From Leishmania martiniquensis (lineage: Eukaryota; Euglenozoa; Kinetoplastea; Trypanosomatida; Trypanosomatidae), in the NCBI RefSeq assembly GCF_017916325.1, contig NC_090137.1:1-64000 (forward strand): 64,000 nucleotides of DNA, given 5' to 3'. The notes beneath the pieces were generated by a model that saw nothing but the letters and a program-made list of their open reading frames with translations, had not been told where the DNA came from and searched no databases. The first letter of the stretch is position 1; each line of letters opens with the position of its first letter. The translations under genes were made by a program, and so were the position numbers. This document shows, piece by piece, positions 40,867 to 52,800 of this stretch.

Positions 40867-43800
40867 CTACACCCACTGGGACCACCCTGGAAACATCACT
40901 GCCAAACTTTCCACTCGCTGCGCCTCCTCCACCAGCTTACGCACATGCGTTGGGACGCTCAGCACGTCACCGCCATCGTAGCCCCTCAGCTTCGCGTCGA
41001 TGCGGGCAAGCGTGCGGGCTGCATCCGCGCTGCTTCCCTGCCTACGCGCAGGCGCGGGCTGCCGTGTGCTATTATGGTGCGCCGCGTTACCAAGGCCGCC
41101 GCCGTTGACGTTACCGCCGTCGCTCATCATGTGAGTCGTGTGCGTTGGCGAGCCGATGGCCCACCGGGCCAAAGGATCGTGCATGATGGAGCTCAAAATC
41201 GTGCGGATCAGGTCACGCTTGTCGCGCAGTAGATGCATGGCCGCCTCCGCGCAGGGGCACAGGCCACCTTCCGTACCACGCACACCGAGCCCATCGATAA
41301 TGTTGCGCGTGAGTCGAAAAGGGACAAGCTCCGGTACAGGAAGCAGCTTATTCTGATCGAAGGCAATGCCGAGATCGATGTGCACCACCTCCGCCGTTTC
41401 CATGTGCAGCAGTATGTTGTTGATGTGCCGATCACCCAGCCCGACGATATAGCCGACAATACTGGACGTCGCAACGCTCCGTGTAAAGGTCTGTTGACGA
41501 TCCACCCACACTGAGGCAGACGTGAACTGCTCCAAGAAAAAGTAGTGGAGGGCGGGTGTGAACTGCTCATATAGGCTCAGCAGCACCTGACACTTGCTGC
41601 TCTGCGGCGCGTTCTGCAACTGCATTCGGCACTCACGTGTCGTTGGCTCACCGGGGAAGTACCGCTCATGAGCGCCGGGCAGCTCCTCTCTCCCGGTGTA
41701 ATGGCCCGTCAGGTACTCGCCAAGCGGGGTGGTGTGCTCGACCCACTGCAGAATGCCGGCTGTTGGGGCCAGCGGCACAATCGCAAAGGTTCGTATTCGC
41801 AGCGGCCGCGTCGCTGATCGTCGACGAAAGAGACGATTGGCAGTGGCAAAGACCTGCTCGATGAGCGCGTCCTGTCTCATGTCGTCGCCGGCCTTTAGCA
41901 GCTGCCGCACGACGGTGCCGTCACTCAGCTCGCACTGCAGCACCTTTGGCACGTTCACCCCACCGGGCGTTGTGAAGTAGTTGCGATACCGCATCACATG
42001 CGGCACCGCGAGAGCGACCCCTCCAGCAGCGGCTTGTGCGACGGCGGGGTCTACCGAGCTCGGCGGGGGAATCGCCAGGTTACACGCGTCTCGGATCAGC
42101 ACGAAGTCACTGGAAATCGCGTGGCGCCTGCCTGTCTGCGCCATGGCAGCCCGGCGATCAAAGGCGAGCTCCAGGTACGCCGAGCTCAGCAGCTGCGCGT
42201 GCTGAATCTGGGTCGACAACAGCGCAGCGGTGAACGCGCTGTCGCTAGTACGGCTGGAAGCACTGCCGGTGCCCTTGGCGGAGATCAGCCCACCGAGGAG
42301 CTGGCGCGCTGCCGCTATCTTATCCTCGTCGACGTTGTGTAGCGTGTTCACATCCTGCGATTTGGCGAACGTGTGGCCATGGTAGAGGGCCAGTAACGGC
42401 CACACAACGTGCATCGGGTAATCGCGCGCGAGCCGCGCCACAAGGAATGCCAGCCGCTTTCCTTCGTGCTGGCATCCCAACTGCGCCGTCAATTGCCCCG
42501 CCAGCGGCACAAAAACGGCTGTCGGGATCCGCTCCACGGCCTTGTCGAGCACCTTGCTCAGCACCTCACTGCCGCCCTGATCCATGTCCGCCACATTCAC
42601 CCAGAGCTCCACAAACCCAAAAACAGCATGCACCACGTCTTCTTCGTGGTCCACAGGCAGGCACCTCACCTCTGGCAGAGCAGACACGCCTCGATCAGTG
42701 AGTCCGGCGACACCTCGCGTCGCACAGCGCTGCGCTGACTGGTGAAACTGCAGAAATCGCGAGTAGGCGTTGAGAGCACTGCGGCGGTATAGACCGAAAT
42801 TTGACTTTTCTCTCTGCCACTCGTCTTCCAGGCGTTTGATGTCGCCGCTGAGCTCGCGAATGCGCCGCCGTACGACGCGCAGCTGCTCCTCGCTGAGGAC
42901 TGCCGGCGCAACGGCCCCAGAAGCCGTTCCCACGGCCGCGCCACCAACGGCGGCCCGACCAGACACGGCGTTAAGAGGGCCCACGCCAGTAGTGCTCGAC
43001 GGGGCGCACAGCGCCCCCTTCGCCGCGGTTCGAGGGGCTGCCTGCCCCGTACTCGGCTGCGCCGCTGCCTCTAGTTGCGCCTCAAGTTCCGCTTTGAGTC
43101 GCTTCGACTCCTCCACGCTCTCGCACAACTGCTGATGCTCGTGGCTCGTCAGTCGGGCGGCGATATCGTCGGCGAGGGTATGGCACAGACGCGCCAGCAG
43201 AAAGCTGCAGCCGCCACTGCTGTCAGACGCCGCTGCGCGAGAGAGAAACGGATCACGTACCAGCTGCGACGGCGGCAGCAATCGGAGCTCCCCGTGCCAC
43301 ACCATCAGCTGCTGCACCACACGCGGCTCCTGTGGTGCACGCCATGATGCCGTTCGCGATAAAGCGGCATTTCCCTGCGCGTCGTGCGCCTCCCCACGCG
43401 GCGCCGCTGATCTTGGCTGAAGGAGCGCGAGGGCTTCCTGCCACCTGCCGAGGCCGTAGGCAACCTGTGCCGCACGGAGGATACGGTCTGTGTGACGCTG
43501 GCAGACCCGTGACTCCGCCGTAGCGGAGTCTTTGGTCGCTGAGGCTGGGAACTCTTGCCCACCTTCGCCATCCGCGGCTTCTGAATGCTGCTGCTCCCAG
43601 TCCCTCAGCCACCGGTGCGCCGCGGCCGCGTCGTGGTTTAGCAGCGCCTGCTCTGTCGCCCGAAGCACGAATCGGTACCAGCCTTCGTCATCGCCGTATA
43701 CCTGGCACAGTGCGTGGCGTACAGAGTCAAGCAGCTTTCTGGAAGTGTAGTCGACAGTAGACGGCAGCCGCGCAGTAGCGCTCATACTTGACCCTGGCGC

Positions 43801-46800
43801 TGCCGAGTTGCTAGACAAGCTCCGAAGCCACGCAGGCAGCTCGACTACTCGGCTGCCTCGCTTCCGCTGCGGCGCGGCACCGAGGCCGTGTAACGACGTC
43901 CCCGCACTCCTTGTGCTCGAGCTTGGCTCGGCTGCTATGAAGCGCGCCGCGCAGTCGCGTACTTCATTAAGCGCCTCTGCCGCCATGACGTTGGCCACAA
44001 AACTGATGGGGGAGAGCTGCTGCAAAAGAGCACACTCGGCACGGCGCACGTGTTGTATACTCAATAGCGGCTGCCCACTGGTAAGCGCAGTGAAGGCGTA
44101 GAGGAGATGCTCATGAAAGGAGCCCGTCGACGCCCGCATCAGTGGCACTGACCGGCATTGGGGCGCCGCCGTGTTGCCCTGTAGGGAGAGGCGATTTAGC
44201 ACTACACGGGGCACGCACTCGGATGAACGGTCGGCCGCAGCTCCGCCGCAACATGACCACCGCCCACACTCCCAGGCAGCCTCCGCGAGCAACGCCCGAA
44301 GTGATTCCTCGTGAGCGGGTGTCCACGACGGCAACGCGACAGTTTTGGCCGCAGCATCGCCCATTGCCCCACAAGCCGCGTCTGCAAGGCGCACGCCGGC
44401 TTCTTGCACTGTCGCTCCGCTGACGGCCGCCCTCTCTGGGCCACTGAAGTCACTCGCACAGTCGCCCGTCGCACCGTGCTCCCCGACGCTGCGGCCGATG
44501 CGGCACCGCACGGCGGCTTCCCCCTGCCGGTCGACCGGATTCAGATTAAGTAAAACGTCCAGCGCTGTGGAGGGGAAACCGTGCCGGAGAAGTAGCGCTG
44601 CACGCTGCAGGTGGGCGGCCCAGGGGTCAGGCGTCCGTCCTTCAAGCTCACCCATGATCGTCCCGCTGTGCTCTCGAGCCCCAACGTCGGCACGAGTGAG
44701 CCCGCCGCCAGCCCCCGTATCAGCGCGCAAGTCGTCTCCCCCGCAAGGCTGGTCATTGGCGCGGTAGGCCTCACTCTCCTCCAATAAGCGCAGCTTGTCC
44801 AGCCAGGCAGCAGCCGCAGAAGATGCGGAAGATAGACCGTCGCAGGCCCCAGTGAACATTGTCGCCTCGGCAGTCGCCACGCTTTCGCGGTAACGCGCAA
44901 CGCGGCGGATGACGTTGCCACTGGAGCGGCCATGTGCCACGCCGAGGCGGCTGGTAAAAGGGGCACGGCTACTGCCGGCTACCGAATAGCATTCGACGGC
45001 GCGGCAGCGCCATCGAGGGTGCGTGAAGGACTGCAGCCGCGTCATGGGCGACACCCCTACGACATCATCCAGCTCCAGCTGCTCCTGCACCAGCTCGTAC
45101 AAGTCAAATATGCCCTCCGCAAAGGACCATGTTTGCTGCCGTACGGCGTCGTGGCGCTCGCGTGTACGACCGCCACAGCGCGTGGCGCCAGAGCCGCCTG
45201 CGTGCGCCGTGGCTGTAGTGGCCGGGTAGTCTGTGGGCTTCGTGAATGGAAACAGCACGGAGAAGGGCGCGCTCGATACCGCCAGCGTCGCCTCAGAGGC
45301 ACTCACGCCCTCACGAAGCAGCACAGCCGACCGCGTCGTCTCCGCCTCTGCACAGAGCGCCGCTGCGCCTGTGCGGGGCCCGTAAAGTGACTCACCGCTG
45401 AGTTGGCCAAAGAGGAGGGCGAAGTGCGGCTCGCCCACCTGCACGGCGGCGCGGGCAAGGTGCATCGCGGGAATGTCGCTGAGCCAGTAGCACTCTTTCA
45501 TGTCCTGCAAGGACGGCACAGAGCCGAGGATCGAGGGCAAGAAGACCGCCCCGGCCCATGCGACACCGCTCGAGGTCGTGGCGGCAGAGGAAGAGAGCAG
45601 CGCTTTGGCGCGGCCAACGAACGCGGTGGCACCTCCTTTAAGACCGCGCTGCCGCGTGGCGCGAAGCAGCACCGCATGGCACTGCCCAAGAAGGTGCAGA
45701 AACACACGCGCCGTGTGCGCGCAGCGCTCCGCCTGCTGAAACACGTACCGATCCAGTAGCCCACTCCATTCTTGTCGCATTGCGCGCTGCCCTTCGCTCT
45801 CGCGCGAGCACAGCGCATGCAGTAAAAGTGGAAGGAGCATCTGCTCTGCGACACACACATTGATGTGGCATGACGCACGCGTGCTACCCATGCTCCAGTC
45901 AGTTGATACAGCTGTCTCCATCAGCGTCTCGGTGGGACCCTCCACAGTCCGCAGCTCTGCCATCAGCAGAGGCACTAGCGCAGCCCACAGCACACTCCTC
46001 TTCAGGAGACCATAGGTATTGGCACCAGCGAGAACAAAGCGGCAGAGAAACGCGCGCTGGTTCGGTGGGCACTGTCGTAATGGCGCCCACACAGATGGGC
46101 TGCGAAGATGAGCGTCCGCAGCACCGCCTACCACCTCACACCCGCTGTCTTCACGACGCATTGGTGAAGCGCAGCTGCCACTGCGGGTCACCCAGGCGAG
46201 TCGCCGATCGAAGAAGCGGCAAAGGCGCACGTTCGCAGACTCCATCTGCTCATCGGCATCCGCTCCGACAGGGGCCCCAGTGCCCGTGGATGGCACTATC
46301 AGGCGCCGTAGCCACGTGCCTACCATGAGCTGTGCAAGTGCCTCGTCAAAGCTAGACCTCATCTCTGTCAGCCTCGTCAGCCCAGCTGCACTCGTCTTCT
46401 TTAGGCTCGCTGCGATGCACAAGACCCAAATACGTAGTGCACACATACCCAACTCCGAGGCGTCTGCATCAAGGCACCAGATGAGTTGCTCCAGCGTGCC
46501 CAGCTGATGCGAGTAGGCATGCGCGAGCGCTTCCGCAACGATGTCCTCCGCAGTTCCGCCGCTGGAGGAGTCGCCTTCCCCTATTGCCGACTCGCTTGCT
46601 GCTGGAAGCGCGAGGGCCGAGGAGCCACCAAACTGGTCTTCATGATGCCGCCATCCTGCTCTAGAGCCCCCTGCCGATGGAGACCTCGACACGGTCACTG
46701 CGTAGTGTGGCAGTATGACCGCCTCTCCGCCCAACAGAACGCACAGCGAAAGCGCGCGAAGAAGTCGAAAGGCAGCGAGAAGCTGTTCATCTGCCGCGTC

Positions 46801-49800
46801 CGCAGCGCGCATAAGCAGGTCTGCTGGATGGGCAGCGCCCGCGTCCTCTCCGCCCCAACGCACCGGGGAAAGAGGGCCGAGCCGGTACGGTGCACCGGCA
46901 TCCTCAGCTGGGGTGGGCGCCGTGCTTTGATGGCAAAGGTGGTAGAGGTGCTGAATCGTGTCCAGCAGTACAGCGCGCACCGACAGCGCCGACGACTCCG
47001 CCGGCAGCAACGGTCTGCGCATTCCCCCACCAGCGCAAAAATGCGCCGTGCGATCTGCGGTCGCCAATCGTGCGTGGCCGTCGCGGCGGCAAACCGCAGC
47101 GACCTGAAAGCAGCGCACAAGCAGCGCCTGAGCCGAGTCCACAGCCGCGGTGACATCCCGAAGCAGCGGTGCAGGGGGAAGAGCCGCAGTGCTCGTGCCC
47201 TCGACGCTAGCCTCCACGGAAACAGCACAGCTCTCTGGTAGCACAAGCCTGTCCACGTCGGCGTCGCTTTCCTGCCCCACCGCGGTGTCGGGGAGACCCT
47301 CACGCTCCTCCTCGCTGTCCTCATCGGCGTGCCCCAAGACGTATCGAAGAAGTCGTCGAAGTCCGGAGAGCCGTTCACGTGCACACTTGCTTGAGAGCGG
47401 TGCCAAACACGCGGGTCGATGTGCCTCGTACATAGCCCATGTCCACTCCTCTCCGTCGAGCTGATGGGCACCGTCGTCGGGGTAGGCTTCAGCTTCAGGA
47501 GCGCTGTCACTGACCGACTCCCCCAGCGTTTCTTTGCGCGCCGCTTCTTTGTCCTTCGCTTCCCCCTTCTCGCTCATGAGCTCGTCCACGTCGGCGATGT
47601 CACGCGCAGGCGCTCGTCCCTGAGCTCCGGCAGGTGCTTCGCGGGCTACTCTAGCCGGCTGTCCGCTCTCCATGTCGACACGATAGGCAAGAGCCCGTTG
47701 CGGCCAGTCCAGCCGCTTCAGATTCGGGTCGCTGCGGCATAGCGCCGCCCAGGCTGAGGCAACCAGCGGCGACACTGCCATCAACGGCGTCAGGCTGCGC
47801 ACTAGTATGCGTCGGCACTGGCGAAGCTCAGCGGCTGGAGCAGCTCCCTTTTGTTCCCGGCGTCGAGCGCTACCGGCGCCGGCTCCGCCCACCTGCCAGA
47901 CGTGTAGTAGCGCGTCGCAGACAAGTCGATGTACCGCCGCTGAGGGGGAGCGACGCAGCCAATGAAGGAGATGTGTCAGCACCAGTCGAAGTGCGCGCGG
48001 CTCTGCAAGAACACGAGCGGAGCACCAGCGAGTGCAGATGTGTGCCAGCAATGACAGCTGCTGAGGTGCGCGGAACTGCAGCTCCAGAGACGATGGGGCT
48101 GCACTGCTGCGGTACGCAGCGTGGAGGAGCGCGTAGAGGTACGTGCAGTTGCCCTGCAACAAAAAACATGTCGTGCTGTCTTCAGTTAGGGCAGCAGTCG
48201 CAGCCCATTGCCCGGTGCACGGTTCGTCGGTCGTTAGAGGGTGGAGCGCGCCACCTGGCGCTACTGCGGAGGGCGCAAGTAGGGCAAGGAAGTAGGCCTC
48301 CCAAGCTGCTGGGCTGCTCCAAGCCCGACCAGCACTCGGCCCTTGGGTTGTCTCCTCTTCAGCCCGTGCTGCCCCATAGACTCCTTTGGGGCTCGTTTGT
48401 CGCAGCGTTGCTTCGTGCCCATCCGGCAAGGGCAAGGGTAGCGGCACCGAAGTGATCTTCCCGGCCACCCAGGAGAGAGCACACTGCAGCTGCTCAGGTG
48501 TTCCGTAGACAAGTGTCTCCGGCTCAGTGGGGGCGCGGTGAAGATGCATCAAGGACTGCATCACAGTGTCCGCCTGTGCGGCAAGCACCACGTCGAACAG
48601 CGGTCGGCTGTGCTGCCACACGCTGCGGTGCTGCAGGTAGTGGAAGAGCACTTCCGCTGCGCTCGATGCCTTTGTGGGGTCACAGAGAGCCACGCGAGCC
48701 GCTTCTGTGCTGCACCCTGGCTGTACTAACTCTCTGTCCGTGTTCCGGCAGCTTGTTAGGACCAGGCCAACGCTTTGGGCCACCAATGTCGCCTCCGCTG
48801 TATTGAACTGCGCCTCCAGCCAGTATAAGCACCGCTGCCCCACTGAGGCCCACGCAGCGTGCTCACGGGCGTCCCCCACCTCTCCAAGATGGGCGGGGCC
48901 CGCAGCGTCGCCAGGGAAAGGCGACGTCGGCACGTGAGACGCGAGAACAAGGAGCTGTGTGACGGTTTCCGGGAAGTAGGTCAGCAGCATGCACAGAGGA
49001 GCGAGGCGACGAAGAGCTCCCGCGTCAGGCACGATAGCGGTCTCGATCGGTGATTCAACTTCTGCAGCCTCCCCTTGCTGAGCCGCCCCATCGCCGTCGG
49101 GCGGAGACAGGCGACGGCGTCGCCGCGCTGCCTTTGGCCCCTCTCGCGCGCCTTTGCTCTCCTCCGTGAACCTTTTCTCCAGTGCATCTGCGTAGGTGGA
49201 GACTACTTGCGCGTAGAGGTTCCCCTCGGCATTGGCACCGACAGATCGGCGCCCGTCGCTGCTCGTGGTGAAGAGGGACCAGCGCGCCTCCGTCGACTCG
49301 GTCATGAGCAGCAGCGCTAGCGGGGACAGCACGGAAAGGTGATGCTCGATAAAGTCAGCCTGCGTTGTGTAGCCGAAGCATTCCACCGGCAGCGCTGCCT
49401 GCGGGTGACGGTACTCGCAGAGCCACATGAAGAGAAGAGGTCGCACATGCATGCGGCACAGCTGCGTGTAGGGCAGCGAGCGTGGCAGAGGTGCACTGCT
49501 CACCGTAGACACCACCAAAGCCGCGTCCTCCAACGCCCACGCCGACATCTGCTGGAGGCATTCCACCACAAGTCGATGGTGCGTGAAGCCGCTCGTCGCC
49601 CAGCACTCGAGCAGTGTGTACAGTGCGTCTACCAGAAGCGCTGGTGCCGCCCGCGCCGCTTCCGACAGCGCCAGCAGACTCGTTGAGCAGATCGTTTTGG
49701 TGGAGGAAAGCGCACCTTCGCGCGCCTTGGAGAGAAGAGTGTGGAACACCTGTGATCGTCGGGCCGAGAAGGTGCGGAACAGCGTACCCACCTGAAGTGC

Positions 49801-52800
49801 CGCATGCCGACGCACCTCATACGGCGTCTTCTCCGAGAGGAACTCAAACGAAAAGCGACCAAGCACTTCGGCTACGGCTGGCTCGCAGCGCGGTAGCACC
49901 GTGAAGGTCGCCTGGAGAAGCGCGCACTGCCAAGCAGGGGTGCAGACTGGCATGTCCGCTCGGGTGGGGTCCGTCAGCTGAGTGGTCCACATCTCCAGCA
50001 GACGCCCCACGTGTGTGAAGAGGAACGCCGCGGCATTACAGCCTTCCTGCCAGGCTCGCTGCGCGCCGCCCTGCTGGGCTGCCAGATGTCGGCAGAGGTG
50101 CAGCTGCTTGATGTCAGCGACGGAGCCGCAAAGGAGGCCGCTGCAGAGACCTGGCCCCAGCTGGTAGCGGTAGCGCACAAAAAGCACCTGCAAAACTTGC
50201 ACTACTGCGCGACAGCAACGCACATCCGCAGCGGCGACGGCGGATGCATCTACATGCGGGGGCGGCAAGCAGCCGATGAGTGCCAGGAGGCCCAGCAGAG
50301 CCGGAAGTGATCGCAGTATCGTCGGCAGAAAAGGTAAGTTGTCGAGAAGTCGGTGGCGGCTGGGCAGGAGAACGTCCTCCTGGGCCCGTGCGTCACCGCT
50401 GTCACCGCTTTTGGCAGCGCCCCTCGTCGCGCCCTCATCCGGACTAGCCTCGAGAAGGGCCTGTTCCTGCAGCATGGTCAGCACGGTGCGGCGGATGGCA
50501 GGGGTGTCTATCAGCGGTTCTACTGCGTAGGCGCTGGCGCCTGTGCGCGAGGAGGCCCACAGCACCGCGCGCAATGTGTCTACCGACAAGTGCAGGGCCT
50601 CTGCCATAATGTGCGTCAGCTCCCGAGAAGTGGGGTTAGAGGGACGCCATCGGCTGAGCCCCTGTACACCATCTTCGAAGATCCGCGCGCTCACCGCAGC
50701 GGTGAAACGTACGATCGTTTGCCGCGGATCGAGACAGACGAAGGCGGCGTCAAGTAGGACCGTGCCGACATCACGAAAGAGGAGGCGCAGGGCCGCCCAA
50801 AGCGGCAAGAATGCGCCGACAGGGTGTCTGCGCTCGACTTCCACCGTGATGTGATGGCACAGCCAGAGCACCATGTAGTAGAGGCGGCCACCGCCTGCAG
50901 CAGAGAAGCGATCGAGCATAGGAAGTGGAGCAGCGAAGAGGTCGGGAGAGGAGCGCAGCAAACTTACATCCGCGTGACTGGCGGATGTCTTTTCGTCCAC
51001 TTCGAGGTCAGCAGTGACACTTTCACCGGCCACGGCAAAGGTCGCAGCGCCTTCGCCCACCGCGGTAGCCCGTGGGCCGTCCACTACGGAGCTCACAAGC
51101 GACGTAGCCGCCGCAACTCGCGTGGCGGCGTAGCCTTCGCCACCTGCATCCGAATGGCTCCGCGCGAATCCCCTTTCCTCAGGTGGTGACCAGAGTGCGG
51201 CGCGTCGCCACCGTAGCAGCAGATGCAGAAACTGAACGCACTGCACGCTCAACGGGAGCGCCACTGCTGACGCTTCTGCCCTTAGCCGCACTGCAGCGTA
51301 AACATCTGCTGGACGGTCGCCCCCTCGGCTGCTGCCTTCATGCCGCGCTGCCACATCAGAAGAGGGCGCTTCTAGTGTGCACCGCAGCTGGGCACGCTTA
51401 ATCAGCCACCTGACCGAGGTCTGTACGCTCGACGTCAGCAGCATCTGGAACGTTCCTGACGCTGCTCGGTGAGCCGTCGCCATCTGGAGTGGTGACGCAG
51501 TTGTGTCCAGTCTGTTCGCGTCCTCCTCTGCTCTCACATCCTCGCCCATCTGCGCCACCGAAAAACTTCCGCTGTGCTCATCAGCGAGACCGTTAGCTAT
51601 TCGAACGGACTGCCTAAGCGTCCAGTGCGCGTCGGCTGTGTCGCTCAGCGCTGCCGGCACTTGTGACGTTACCGCCGCATCGAGCAGCGCGCACATTCGT
51701 TCGACATACCCGCTTACCTCGTGCCGAAGGGGCCCTCGCAGCGGAGGGGTAAGGTTCTCTGATGAAGTGGAGGGGGAAGAGACACTGTTCAGTGCTGCCC
51801 ATCGGTCGGGCCGCATTGAGGTCACCATCTCTGCCTGCTTCGTCACCTGCTGACGTGCAAGACACATGCGCAGGGCGGCGCACGCGTAGGAGTCAGCCAA
51901 GTCGAGCCAGTTTGTAAACTGGGGAGCAGCAAAGAACGCTGCCGCATCTCCGTCGATCTCACTTGCCTGCCTGACAACGCGCACGCCATCACCACCGACA
52001 TCATTCCTAGCGCTGGTGCCGTCCGGTGCACGTGCAATGACCGGCACAGACTCGAAAAACAACGTCGCATTGGCAGCGGCATGGCACATGAAGGTGAGGC
52101 CGATGTCCCCTGAAACTTCGTCAACGAGACCCCAAGCGTCAGTGCAGTCCCGTGGGTGGCGCTGCTGCGGCTCACCCTCCATCGTCCCAAGAACCCCTGG
52201 CACGGAGCTCGAGGGGGGTGAGGTCATCTGCCACAGCTGCCAGTGCTGCAGCAACGCCGCGAAGCGGGTAAGCAGCAGCACTAGCGAGGGGGGGAGCAGC
52301 AACAGATGCGCATTGTGGTCCCCACACATCGCGTGCGAGCGCTTCTCAGGGCCCGATCCGGTGTTCAGCCGCGTGGCCTCTGAAGCCACGCCAGTGAATG
52401 ATGCAGTCGCACCCGCACTCTCGCACATGCGGCGCATGCCCTGCTCCCACGCATGCAGCCGCGCGACCACACGCTCAATGAGATTGCGGTGGTGAAGATA
52501 CCACGAAAAAAGTGGATCGCTCGGTGAGCCTTTCGAGAGCGCCCCCGGCCCCGCGCTGCCAGGGGCGTCTGCACATCTTCGGGCCCGTGAAGAGTCACCC
52601 AAAGCGACCTTCGAAAAATTCAGCTCGTGTCGGCGATGCAGCCTCTGTTCTAGCAAGGTGACCAGCACGTGATAGACCGGCTCTGACGGAGCTAGCACGT
52701 CCTCCTCATTGCTGCAAAAAACGTTGGCACTGCAACTGCTGCTGCTGCCCAGGCGGCTTGCCCACTGCGCTGCCGCCGGCGTCATCGTCGGCAAGCAGCG